Notes under the pieces: model-generated | What the model was told of the DNA's origin: nothing | The model's database searches: none | What the model saw: only the letters and a program-made list of their open reading frames with translations | Assembly: GCF_008123965.1 (NCBI RefSeq) | Contig: NZ_VSTH01000127.1 | Coordinates: forward strand, 1 to 64,000 | Reading direction: 5' to 3' | Source of the DNA: Bradyrhizobium hipponense | Lineage (GTDB): Bacteria; Pseudomonadota; Alphaproteobacteria; Rhizobiales; Xanthobacteraceae | Length of the DNA stretch: 64,000 bases | Part shown: positions 17,039 to 25,130 of the stretch, one piece after another | How positions within the stretch are numbered: position 1 is the first letter of the stretch | Layout: every line of letters starts with the position of its first letter | Position numbers and translations under genes: made by a program

Positions 17039-18589
17039 ATGGGCGAAATTCGCAACTTCAGATCCGGAAGCCACGATGAGCCGCCGCAAAACGGCAGGAT
17101 GCCTCGTCGTCTCGCCGCGATCATCGTCGGTGACATAGTTTCCTACAGCCGCTTGATGCAGGCCGACGAGGAAGGCACGCATGTTCGCGTCAAGCGGATC
17201 GAGCGGGATCTCATCCAGCCCAGTATCGTCGAGCACCATGGAAGCCTGGTGAAGACGACGGGCGACGGCTTCATCGCTATTTTCGACAGTCCAGTTGAGG
17301 CGGTTCGCTGCAGCATCGTCATCCAGCAAAATCTCATTGGCCGTAACGCCTCGCTTCCGAAGGGGTCCCGGATCGAGTACCGGATCGGAGTCAATCTCGG
17401 TGATGTCATCGTGGAGCCGGACGACGTGTATGGCGATGGCGTCAACATCGCCACGCGTATCGAGGGTATTGCCGAGCCCGGTCAGGTCTACATCTCAGGT
17501 GCGATCTACGAGCAGATCAAGCACAAGGTGGTGTGCGGCTATGAGTCGCTTGGCGACCGCAAGGTGAAGAACATCACCGACCCCGTGCGCATCTATCGCG
17601 TGCTGCCGGACGCAGATGCCGTGGGCAGGACGCGCGGCCGGCGCGAGAATATGCTGCTATTCCTTCTGGCCCTGACACTGCTCGTTATTGCGAGCGGCGT
17701 ACTTTGGTATCTGCTCATGCAGCCGCCCAGCCGCCTCGGCGAACAGGCTGCGGCGCCCCCGACGCCGGCTCCGGCAGCATCCCCGTCGCAATCCGTTCAA
17801 GCCGAACCCGGTTCGTCGACGCAGGTGCCGCAGACAGCACCCGCGGCTTCTCCCTCGACGGCCGCAGTGCCTGCAAGCGCGCCTTCGCCGACCCCATCGC
17901 AATCCACGGTGCCGGTCCAGGAGCCGGAAATGGTTGCGATCCGCGGCGGCAGTTTCGCAATGGGCAGCAACGATGACCCGACGGAAAGACCTGTCCATCA
18001 GGTCGCGATCAAGCCGTTCGCGATCGGAAAATATCCTGTGACCGTTCGTGAATGGAATGAATGTGCGGCAGCGAAGGCATGCGGCTTTACAGCGATCGGG
18101 AAGGACGACGCCCCCGTCACCAATGTGAGCTGGGCGGACGCACAGCAATATGCGGGCTGGCTCGCGCAGGCGACGAAGAAGCCGTACCGCCTTCCGAGTG
18201 AGGCAGAGTGGGAATATGCGGCGCGTGCCGGCACGCAGACCAAATACTGGTGGGGCGACAAGCTCCAGCCGGGCGTGGCCGGCTGCAAGGATTGCGGTGA
18301 CGTCACAGCCGAGCAGCCGGCGAAAGTCGGCAGCTTCAAGCCCAATCCGTTCGGGCTCCACGACATGGGCGGCGGCGTCGATCAGTGGGTCGAGGACTGT
18401 TGGCACAGGACCTATCAGGGTGCGCCCGGCGACGGCTCGGCATGGACCGGCGGGGACTGCACCTCGCACGTGCTGCGCTCGGGCTCCTGGAAGAACGATT
18501 CGAGATATGTCCGGCCGTCCAACCGCGACGGTTACGATACCAATGTTCGCTACCCGACGCATGGATTCCGCATTGCGCTCAGTCCTTAA
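17039..18589 (+). CDS. Membrane class III adenylate/guanylate cyclase fused to an FGE-sulfatase (SUMF1) domain
   Basis: A 516-residue protein in three parts. Residues about 20-190 form a class III cyclase with metal-binding Asp32 (VGDIVSYSRLM) and Asp76 (TTGDGF), purine-contacting Lys72 and Asp133 (VYGDGVN), and transition-state Asn136 and Arg140 (NIATR), so it looks active. One membrane helix follows at about 205-226, then a Pro/Ala/Ser-rich linker to about 300. The rest is a formylglycine-generating-enzyme-type domain (GGSFAMGSN, YRLPSEAEWEYAARAG, NPFGLHDMGGGVDQW), predicted periplasmic. The usual GNVWEW motif reads GGVDQW. The ATG at 17039 has GGAG nine bases upstream; a TTG at 17015 is possible. 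A DUF4399 gene follows 17 bases downstream. Confidence 0.88.
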   Translation: MGEIRNFRSGSHDEPPQNGRMPRRLAAIIVGDIVSYSRLMQADEEGTHVRVKRIERDLIQPSIVEHHGSLVKTTGDGFIAIFDSPVEAVRCSIVIQQNLIGRNASLPKGSRIEYRIGVNLGDVIVEPDDVYGDGVNIATRIEGIAEPGQVYISGAIYEQIKHKVVCGYESLGDRKVKNITDPVRIYRVLPDADAVGRTRGRRENMLLFLLALTLLVIASGVLWYLLMQPPSRLGEQAAAPPTPAPAASPSQSVQAEPGSSTQVPQTAPAASPSTAAVPASAPSPTPSQSTVPVQEPEMVAIRGGSFAMGSNDDPTERPVHQVAIKPFAIGKYPVTVREWNECAAAKACGFTAIGKDDAPVTNVSWADAQQYAGWLAQATKKPYRLPSEAEWEYAARAGTQTKYWWGDKLQPGVAGCKDCGDVTAEQPAKVGSFKPNPFGLHDMGGGVDQWVEDCWHRTYQGAPGDGSAWTGGDCTSHVLRSGSWKNDSRYVRPSNRDGYDTNVRYPTHGFRIALSP

Positions 18590-18606
18590 GCGCTGGAGGA
18601 GGTCTG

Positions 18607-19053
18607 ATGAAAATCCTTCGCTGCGTTGCGCTGTCGGCGGCGCTCGCGTTGCTTCCGGGCATCGCCTATTCGCAGGGCAAGACAGCGCCCAAGGACGCGA
18701 AGGTTTATTTCATCACTCCGCGTGACGGTCAGAAGATCCGGGGCGGATTCTGGGCCCGGTTCGGGTTGCGGAACATGGGCGTGACGCATGCCGGCGACGA
18801 CTACCATAACGCCGGTCATCATCATCTGTTGATCGACGTGAACGAACCGATTGATCCCAAGGAGCCGATTCCGCAGGACAAGTCGCATCTGCACTTCGGA
18901 GCAGGGCAGACCGAAACTCTTCTCGAGCTTCCGCCGGGGACGCACACGCTCCAGCTGGTGCTGGGCGATGCGAAGCACTATGCGTTCGAACCGCCCGTCG
19001 TGTCAGAGAAGATCACCATCCGCGTCAGGCCGCCCGTTTCAGCCGCTAAGTGA
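18607..19053 (+). CDS. Exported DUF4399 protein
   Basis: A 148-residue protein with a Sec signal peptide (hydrophobic to about residue 22, ending AYSQ). The mature part is the DUF4399 domain: VYFITPRDGQKI, a His-rich NAGHHHLLIDV that could bind metal, and PPGTHTLQLVLGDAKHYAF. AGGAGG lies five bases before the ATG. It follows the cyclase-FGE gene by 17 bases and is probably cotranscribed and periplasmic alongside the FGE-type domain. Its stop codon abuts the stop of the opposing gene (TGA|TCA). Confidence 0.85.
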   Translation: MKILRCVALSAALALLPGIAYSQGKTAPKDAKVYFITPRDGQKIRGGFWARFGLRNMGVTHAGDDYHNAGHHHLLIDVNEPIDPKEPIPQDKSHLHFGAGQTETLLELPPGTHTLQLVLGDAKHYAFEPPVVSEKITIRVRPPVSAAK

Positions 19054-20109
19054 TCACCGCAGGCTGGCGTTGAACTTGTCCAGCGCCGCCGAACCCGGGC
19101 AGAGCGTATCGGCCTCCAGAGTATTGAGCGGCGTCTCCACCGTGTTGAGATGCTCGTGCAAATCTTCCGCGTCGGGATCGACATAGAGCAGGCCGGTGAC
19201 GATCTGGCCCTTGGCGGCGTGCTTCTGCAGGAAGGTCATGGCGCCAAGCCGGTCGTGGGGATCGTAGTCCGCATCGATCTTGCGCAGCGCGATTCTGCTG
19301 CCGTCGTGCTGCTCGACCATTTGCACCGTGCCCGGCGCATAATCGACGGCGATCGGATCGCGGCCCACCAGCACGTCGAGCCGGTTCACCGCGTCATTGT
19401 GCTCGCGGACATAATCGAAACTCTTGGTCGAACCGGCGTGGTTGTTGAAAGCGATGCAGGGGCTGATGACGTCGATGAAGGACGCGCCCTTGTGGCCGAT
19501 TGCGGCCGCGATCAGCGGTACGAGTTGGCTCTTGTCGCCGGAGAAGCTGCGCGCGACGAAGGTCGCACCCAGCTGCAGCGCAATCGCGACGAGGTCGATC
19601 GCGTTGTCGGTGTTGGTGACGCCCTTCTTGGATTTCGAGCCGCGGTCGGCGGTTGCCGAGAATTGCCCCTTGGTCAGGCCGTAGACGCCGTTGTTCTCGA
19701 CGATGTAGGTCATGTTGACGCCGCGCCGGATCGAATGCGCGAACTGGCCGAAGCCGATCGAGGCGGAATCGCCGTCGCCGGAGACGCCGAGATAGATCAG
19801 GTTGCGATTGGCGAGATTGGCGCCGGTCAGCACTGACGGCATGCGGCCGTGCACGGAGTTGAAGCCGTGCGAATTGCCGAGGAAATAGTCCGGCGTCTTT
19901 GACGAGCAGCCGATGCCGGAGATCTTCGCCACCCGGTGCGGCTCGATCGACAGTTCATAGCAGGCCTCGATGATCGAGGCCGTGATCGAATCGTGGCCGC
20001 AGCCGGCGCACAGCGTCGAGATCTTGCCCTCGTAGTCGCGATGGGTGTAGCCGAGCTCGTTCTTCTTCAGCCCCGGATGATGGAATTTCGGCTTTGCAAT
20101 GTAGGTCAT
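19054..20109 (-). CDS. 2-oxoacid:acceptor oxidoreductase, beta (thiamine diphosphate) subunit
   Basis: A 351-residue KorB-type subunit that binds thiamine diphosphate and a 4Fe-4S cluster: TLCAGCGHDSI near residue 35, GIGCSSKTPDY, and GDGDSASIGFGQ followed by VENNGVYGLTKGQ. With the alpha subunit it would oxidatively decarboxylate a 2-oxoacid, most simply 2-oxoglutarate, passing electrons to ferredoxin or to the flavoprotein encoded upstream. The ATG is at 20109 (MTYIAKPKF). It was originally overlapped with the alpha stop codon, but a small repeat element now separates them and provides the ribosome-site-like AGGTGG (20114-20119) four bases upstream. Confidence 0.93.
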   Translation of the reverse strand: MTYIAKPKFHHPGLKKNELGYTHRDYEGKISTLCAGCGHDSITASIIEACYELSIEPHRVAKISGIGCSSKTPDYFLGNSHGFNSVHGRMPSVLTGANLANRNLIYLGVSGDGDSASIGFGQFAHSIRRGVNMTYIVENNGVYGLTKGQFSATADRGSKSKKGVTNTDNAIDLVAIALQLGATFVARSFSGDKSQLVPLIAAAIGHKGASFIDVISPCIAFNNHAGSTKSFDYVREHNDAVNRLDVLVGRDPIAVDYAPGTVQMVEQHDGSRIALRKIDADYDPHDRLGAMTFLQKHAAKGQIVTGLLYVDPDAEDLHEHLNTVETPLNTLEADTLCPGSAALDKFNASLR

Positions 20110-20284
20110 GACACCACCTGCGATCCCAAGCCCGTCATGGCCGGGCTTGTCCCGGCCATCCACGTCTTGGCCAGGAAGAAGAAAGGCGTGGATGCCCGGG
20201 CACAGGCGAGCGGAAGCGACGCCGTCCTTCGGACGGCTATGCCCGGGCATGACGATGGAGAGAGTGACGCGTAGGTCATGACAC
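20101..20284. repeat. Palindromic element inserted at a stop/start overlap, flanked by a 14-bp direct repeat
   Basis: GTAGGTCATGACAC occurs at 20101-20114 and again, perfectly, at 20271-20284. Between the copies lie 156 bases containing inverted segments GTCATGGCCGGG..CCCGGCCAT, CCACG..CGTGG and CCGTCC..GGACGG, ending GCCCGGGCATGAC. The left copy holds the beta-subunit ATG, the right copy the alpha-subunit TGA; in a single copy they would form one ATGA overlap. The pattern is that of insertion with target duplication. Confidence 0.75.
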
Positions 20285-22123
20285 GGCCTTGCGGAGCGGG
20301 GTCACCTTGAGGTGATCCTGATGGTCGCCAATGGCTTTGGCGATGAAACGGGCGGTGATTGGCGAGCCGTCGTAATGCACGATCGGCACCAGCCGCACCG
20401 GGTCGATGCCGTTCTCGTTGACAATGAGCTGGCGGAGCTGGCTGTCGCGGTTCTGCTCGACCACGTAGACGAAGTCGTGCTCGGCGAGGAAGCTGGCGAC
20501 ACTCGAGTGGAATGGGAAGGCACGGATGCGCAAACGGTCGAGATGATGCCCGCGTGCCTCCAACAGGCCGATCGCTTCGTCCATCGCCGGCGAGGTCGAG
20601 CCGAAATAGATCACGCCATATTTGGTCGGCCGTTCCGCATTAGCCTGGAGCGGCCGCGGCACCAGATCCTGTGCCGTCTCGAATTTGCGCACCAGACGCT
20701 GCATGTTGTCGGCGTAGACCGTGCCTTCCTCGGAGTAGCGCGCATAGCGGTCGCGCGAGGTGCCGCGGGTGAAGTAGGAGCCCTTGGTCGGATGCGTACC
20801 GGGATAGGTGCGGTAGGGAATGCCGTCGCCATCGACATCGAGGTAGCGGCCGAAGTCGCGGCCTTCGTCCAGCATCTCGGCGGTCATCACCTTGCCACGG
20901 TCATATTGCTTTGCGTCGTCCCACTTCAGGGGACGGCAGAGGCGGTGGTTCATGCCTATATCAAGGTCGAGCATCAGGAAGATCGTGGTCTGAAGCCGCT
21001 CGGCGAGATCAAAGGCGGCGGCCGCAAACTCGAAGGCTTCCGCCGGATCCTCGGGGAATAGCAGCACGTGCTTGGTGTCGCCATGCGAAGCATAGGCGCA
21101 GGCGATGATGTCGCATTGCTGGGTGCGGGTCGGCATGCCCGTCGAGGGGCCGGCGCGCTGGATGTTCATGATCACGGCCGGAATCTCGGCGAAATATGAC
21201 AGGCCAATGAACTCGGTCATCAAGGAGATGCCGGGACCGGAGGTCGCGGTGAAGGCGCGGGCGCCGTTCCAGGAGGCGCCGATCACGATACCGATCGAAG
21301 CCAGCTCGTCCTCGCCCTGCACGATGGCGTATTTCGCCTTGCCGGTCACAGGATCGTGCCGGTACTTCTTGCAGTGGCTGGTGAAGGCCTCCGCCACCGA
21401 GGAGGACGGCGTGATCGGATACCAGGCGCACACGGTGGCGCCGCCATAGACGGCGCCGAGTGCGGCTGCGCTATTGCCCTCGATGAAGATGCGGTCGCCG
21501 ACCTTGTCGGACTTCTTGACGCGCAAGCCGATCGGGCATTTCAGGTTTTGCAGCGCCCAGTCGCGGCCGAGATGCAGCGCGTGAACGTTGGAGGAGAGCA
21601 GCTTCTCCTTGCCCTTGTACTGCTCGCCGATCAGCTGCTCGATCAGCTTCGGATCCATGTCGAGCAGCGCCGAGAGGCTGCCTAGATAGATGATGTTCTT
21701 GAACAGCTGACGCTGGCGCGGATCGGTGTAGGTCGAGTTGGTGATCGCGGTTAAGGGAACACCGATCACGGTGATGTCGCTGCGGAATTTGGTCGACGGC
21801 ATCGGCTTGGTCGAATCGTAGAACAGATAGCCGCCGGGCTCGATGCCGGCGACGTCCTTGTCCCAGGTCTGCGGATTCATCGCCACCATCATGTCGACGC
21901 CGCCGCGGGCGCCGAGATGGCCGTCTTCCGTCACCCGCACCTCGTACCAGGTCGGCAGGCCCTGGATGTTGGAGGGGAAGATGTTGCGCGGACTCACCGG
22001 CACGCCATGACGCAGAATCGCACGAGCGAACATCTCGTTGGCGCTGGCCGAGCCCGATCCGTTGACGTTGGCGAAACGGACGACGAAGTCGTTTACGCTG
22101 CTGATCGGCTTTTTGTCGGACAT
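20276..22123 (-). CDS. 2-oxoacid:acceptor oxidoreductase, fused gamma-alpha subunit
   Basis: A 615-residue KorA-type protein. Residues about 8-190 form the gamma domain (VNGSGSASANEMFARA, LGARGGVDMMVAMN); the remainder is the alpha domain with the signature YPITPSSSVAEAF and the highly conserved stretch TSGPGISLMTEFIGLSYFAE then QRAGPSTGMPTRTQQ. It pairs with the beta subunit downstream. The ATG at 22123 (MSDKKPISS) lies inside the last 31 bases of the upstream flavoprotein gene, so the three genes form one operon. The 2-oxoacid is not decided by sequence; 2-oxoglutarate is the usual substrate of fused gamma-alpha forms. Confidence 0.92.
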   Translation of the reverse strand: MSDKKPISSVNDFVVRFANVNGSGSASANEMFARAILRHGVPVSPRNIFPSNIQGLPTWYEVRVTEDGHLGARGGVDMMVAMNPQTWDKDVAGIEPGGYLFYDSTKPMPSTKFRSDITVIGVPLTAITNSTYTDPRQRQLFKNIIYLGSLSALLDMDPKLIEQLIGEQYKGKEKLLSSNVHALHLGRDWALQNLKCPIGLRVKKSDKVGDRIFIEGNSAAALGAVYGGATVCAWYPITPSSSVAEAFTSHCKKYRHDPVTGKAKYAIVQGEDELASIGIVIGASWNGARAFTATSGPGISLMTEFIGLSYFAEIPAVIMNIQRAGPSTGMPTRTQQCDIIACAYASHGDTKHVLLFPEDPAEAFEFAAAAFDLAERLQTTIFLMLDLDIGMNHRLCRPLKWDDAKQYDRGKVMTAEMLDEGRDFGRYLDVDGDGIPYRTYPGTHPTKGSYFTRGTSRDRYARYSEEGTVYADNMQRLVRKFETAQDLVPRPLQANAERPTKYGVIYFGSTSPAMDEAIGLLEARGHHLDRLRIRAFPFHSSVASFLAEHDFVYVVEQNRDSQLRQLIVNENGIDPVRLVPIVHYDGSPITARFIAKAIGDHQDHLKVTPLRKAVS

Positions 22124-23892
22124 GATGATCCTGCGTACGTCATTTCGATGAAATACTTCTGCATGTCCCAGGCGCCGGTGGGGCAGCGCTCGGCGCATAG
22201 CCCGCAATGCAGGCAAACGTCCTCGTCCTTCACCATCACGCGCCCGGTCTTGAGATCGCTGGAGACGTAGAGGTCCTGGTCCGGACGCGGCGAGGGCGCC
22301 TTCAGGCGCTGGCGCAGATCGGCTTCCTCGCCATTCTCTGTGAAGGTGATGCAATCCATCGGGCAAATGTCGACGCAGGCGTCGCATTCGATGCAGAGCG
22401 ACGTCGAGAATACGGTCTCCACGTCGCAGTTCAGGCAGCGTTCGGCCTCGCCCAGCGCCAGCTTGACGTCATAGCCGAGCTCGACCTCGGCGCGGATGTC
22501 CTTCAGCGCAATCACCTTGTCGCGATGCGGCACCTTGAAGCGCTTGTCGTTGGAGATGTCGTTGTCATAACTCCATTCGTGAATGCCCATCTTCTGCGAG
22601 GAGACATGCACCTCTGGCAGCGGCCGTTCGTTGATGTCCTCGCCCGAGAGCATCTTGTGGATCGACAGCGCGGCATCATGGCCCTGCGCCACCGCCCAGA
22701 TGATGTTCTTCGGCCCGAACGCGGCGTCGCCGCCGAAGAACACCTTTGGATTGGTCGAGACGAACGTCTTGGGATCGACCTTCGGCATATTCCACTTGTC
22801 GAACTCGATGCCGCAGTCGCGCTCGATCCAGGGGAAGGCGTTCTCCTGGCCGACCGCGACCAGCACGTCGTCGCATGCGAAGGTCTGGTCGGGCTCGCCC
22901 GAGGGCACCAGGTTGCGGCGGCCCTTGGCATCGTATTCGGCTTTCACCTTCTGGAAGGTGATGCCGGTGAGCTTGCCGCCTGCGTGGATGAAGGCGACGG
23001 GGACGAGGAAGTTGAGGATCGGGATGTCCTCGTGGATCGCGTCCTCCTTCTCCCAGGGCGAAGCCTTCATCTCCTCGAAGCCGGAGCGCACGATCACCTT
23101 GACATCTTCGCCGCCGAGCCGGCGCGCCGTGCGGCAGCAATCCATTGCGGTGTTGCCGCCGCCGAGCACGATCACGCGCTTGCCGATCTTATCGGTGTGG
23201 CCGAACGACACCGAGGACAGCCAGTCGATGCCGATATGGATGTTGGCCGCGGCCTCCTTCCGGCCGGGAATCTCGAGCTCGCGGCCGCGCGGTGCGCCCG
23301 AGCCGACGAAGATGGCGTCGTACTTCTCGGCGAGCAACGCCTGCATGCTCTCGATGCGATGACCGCCCTTGAACTCGACGCCGAGGCCCAGGATGTAGCC
23401 GGTCTCCTCGTCGATCACGGAGTTGGGCAGGCGGAATTTCGGGATCTGCGAGCGCATCATGCCGCCGGCTTCCGGATCGGCGTCGAACACGGTGCAGTGA
23501 TAGCCGAGCGGCGCGAGATCGCGCGCCACCGTCAGCGACGCCGGGCCGCCACCGACCAGCGCAATGCGCTTGCCGTTCCTGGGCGAGGGCTTCGGCAGGC
23601 GCTGTCTGATGTCGTCCTTGAAGTCGGCGGCGACGCGCTTGAGGCGGCAGATCGCGACCGGCGTTTCCTCGACGCGTCCGCGCCGGCACGCCGGCTCGCA
23701 TGGACGATCGCAGGTGCGTCCCAGAATTCCAGGAAACACGTTCGATTTCCAATTGATCATGTAGGCGTCGCTATAGCGGCCTTGGGCGATCAGTCGGATA
23801 TATTCGGGAACCGGGGTGTGTGCGGGACAGGCCCATTGGCAATCGACCACCTTGTGAAAATAGTCGGGGGCCGCGATATCGGTCGGTTTCAT
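22093..23892 (-). CDS. GltD-like FAD/NAD(P) oxidoreductase with C-terminal 2x(4Fe-4S) ferredoxin domain
   Basis: A 599-residue iron-sulfur flavoprotein. It opens with a cysteine-rich dihydropyrimidine-dehydrogenase-type domain (DCQWACPAHTPVPEY, GRTCDRPCEPACRR), then a FAD Rossmann motif ALVGGGPASLTVARDL near 112, an NAD(P) site VIVLGGGNTAMDCCRTA, and ends with two ferredoxin clusters CIECDACVDICP and CLHCGLCAERCP. It is first in the operon with the 2-oxoacid oxidoreductase subunits and overlaps alpha by 31 bases, so it likely moves electrons between that enzyme and NAD(P). A comparable three-part enzyme, 2-oxoglutarate:NADP+ oxidoreductase, is known from Azoarcus evansii. Confidence 0.92.
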   Translation of the reverse strand: MKPTDIAAPDYFHKVVDCQWACPAHTPVPEYIRLIAQGRYSDAYMINWKSNVFPGILGRTCDRPCEPACRRGRVEETPVAICRLKRVAADFKDDIRQRLPKPSPRNGKRIALVGGGPASLTVARDLAPLGYHCTVFDADPEAGGMMRSQIPKFRLPNSVIDEETGYILGLGVEFKGGHRIESMQALLAEKYDAIFVGSGAPRGRELEIPGRKEAAANIHIGIDWLSSVSFGHTDKIGKRVIVLGGGNTAMDCCRTARRLGGEDVKVIVRSGFEEMKASPWEKEDAIHEDIPILNFLVPVAFIHAGGKLTGITFQKVKAEYDAKGRRNLVPSGEPDQTFACDDVLVAVGQENAFPWIERDCGIEFDKWNMPKVDPKTFVSTNPKVFFGGDAAFGPKNIIWAVAQGHDAALSIHKMLSGEDINERPLPEVHVSSQKMGIHEWSYDNDISNDKRFKVPHRDKVIALKDIRAEVELGYDVKLALGEAERCLNCDVETVFSTSLCIECDACVDICPMDCITFTENGEEADLRQRLKAPSPRPDQDLYVSSDLKTGRVMVKDEDVCLHCGLCAERCPTGAWDMQKYFIEMTYAGSSCPTKSRSAA

Positions 23893-24063
23893 TCCTACCC
23901 TGTCCGCACAGGCTCAAGGACCCGGCGGCCTTTTCTTGAGCTTGGCGAACGCCTAACGCGCGTCGATCTGGTTTCTGAATAGCATCATTGGGTTAGCTTA
24001 TTAGAACCGCTCCGAAGTACAACGGCAAAATTGGGAAATCACCGGCTTTCATGGGAGCTGCGC

Positions 24064-24123
24064 GCACACAGCATTAACGGCTGCGCGCGAGATGCGGCAG
24101 TGCAGCATCTCGCGATGCGTGTG
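24064..24123 (-). terminator. Strong hairpin downstream of the pqq-pip operon
   Basis: CGCGAGATGC, a 9-base loop, GCATCTCGCG (24086-24114) is a perfect 10-pair stem; outer arms CACACAGCAT (24066-24075) and ATGCGTGTG (24115-24123) extend it imperfectly. It lies 20 to 80 bases after the pip stop codon on the minus strand and is the best terminator candidate for the PQQ operon. Confidence 0.5.
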
Positions 24124-24143
24124 ACACGGTAGGAGACAGATCT

Positions 24144-25130
24144 CTATCGCGCGGTCTTCGAAGCAAGGTCCGCGATCGACTTCATGACCGCGTCCCGCAC
24201 GCCGGCATCATAGAGCGAATGTCCGGCTTCTTCCACGATGCGAACCTCGGAACCCGGCCATACTTTCGCGAGCGCCTCGGATGTCTCGGGCGGGCATAAC
24301 AGATCGTAGCGGCCCTGAACGATGATGCCGGGAACGCCGGCGAGCCGGCCCGCATTCCGCAGCAGCTGGTGTTCGCTCATGAAGCTGTCGTTGACGAAAT
24401 AGTGCGCCTCCATGAACGGCGTTGCGGGCAAAGTCCGCCATACGTTCAGCGAGGCCAGGTCCAGTCGCGTCCGCGCCGGCTTGTGTTCCGACAATGCTCG
24501 CTCGGTGTCGTGCCAGGCCCGCGCCGCGGGTCCATGCACGGCCGGATCGGCGTCGAGAATGCGGCGCCAATAGGCTTGCACCGGTTGCTCGCGTTCTTCT
24601 GGTGGAAGCACGCTCAGGAAGTCCGCGTGAAGAGCGGGATAAAACTGCGCCAGGCGCGAGGCGAAGGCCGCCTCGACCTCGGCCCGCGTGCCCAGGAAGG
24701 TCGCGCGCAGTGCGATGCCGGAGACGCGTTCGGGATGGGCCTCTGCGTAAGCCAGCGCCAAGGTCGCGCCCCAGGAGCCGCCGACCACCATCCAGCGTGC
24801 AAAACCGAATTTGTCGCGGATCTTCTCCATGTCCGCGATCAAATGCTGCGTGGTGTTATGCTCGCGCGATCCCTTGGGCCGGCTGCGGCCGCAGCCGCGC
24901 TGGTCGAACAGCACAGCGCAGAAGCGGTCAGGATCGAACAGCCGGCGATGGTCGGGCTGGCAGCCGCTGCCGGGCCCACCATGCAGATAGATCGCGGGAA
25001 TGCCATCAGTGCGGCCGACGCTTTCGACATAGACCTCGTGGCCGTCGCCGACGTCGAGCAACTCGGAGGTCAGCGGCGCAAAGGGATCGGCACGCTTGGC
25101 CGCTGCGGCCGCGTCGGCGTCAGGCATCAT
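24144..25130 (-). CDS. pip: Proline iminopeptidase (alpha/beta hydrolase, S33)
   Basis: A 328-residue peptidase that removes N-terminal proline. It has the family oxyanion motif HGGPGSG (50-56), DQRGCGRS, the nucleophile elbow GGSWGATLAL (Ser119), the acid in GRYDLLCPP, and the histidine in EAGHSLYD. Length is normal for bacterial PIP. Its ATG overlaps the pqqE stop by 4 bases, so it is translated with the PQQ genes. That coupling is not a general feature of pip genes and suggests a possible role in trimming the PqqA peptide, which contains two prolines; this is inference. Confidence 0.93.
   Translation of the reverse strand: MMPDADAAAAAKRADPFAPLTSELLDVGDGHEVYVESVGRTDGIPAIYLHGGPGSGCQPDHRRLFDPDRFCAVLFDQRGCGRSRPKGSREHNTTQHLIADMEKIRDKFGFARWMVVGGSWGATLALAYAEAHPERVSGIALRATFLGTRAEVEAAFASRLAQFYPALHADFLSVLPPEEREQPVQAYWRRILDADPAVHGPAARAWHDTERALSEHKPARTRLDLASLNVWRTLPATPFMEAHYFVNDSFMSEHQLLRNAGRLAGVPGIIVQGRYDLLCPPETSEALAKVWPGSEVRIVEEAGHSLYDAGVRDAVMKSIADLASKTAR

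Noticed and set aside
22207-23982. A 591-codon open frame on the plus strand
   Set aside because: It is antisense to the iron-sulfur flavoprotein gene, whose motifs are complete; long antisense frames are expected in high-GC DNA.
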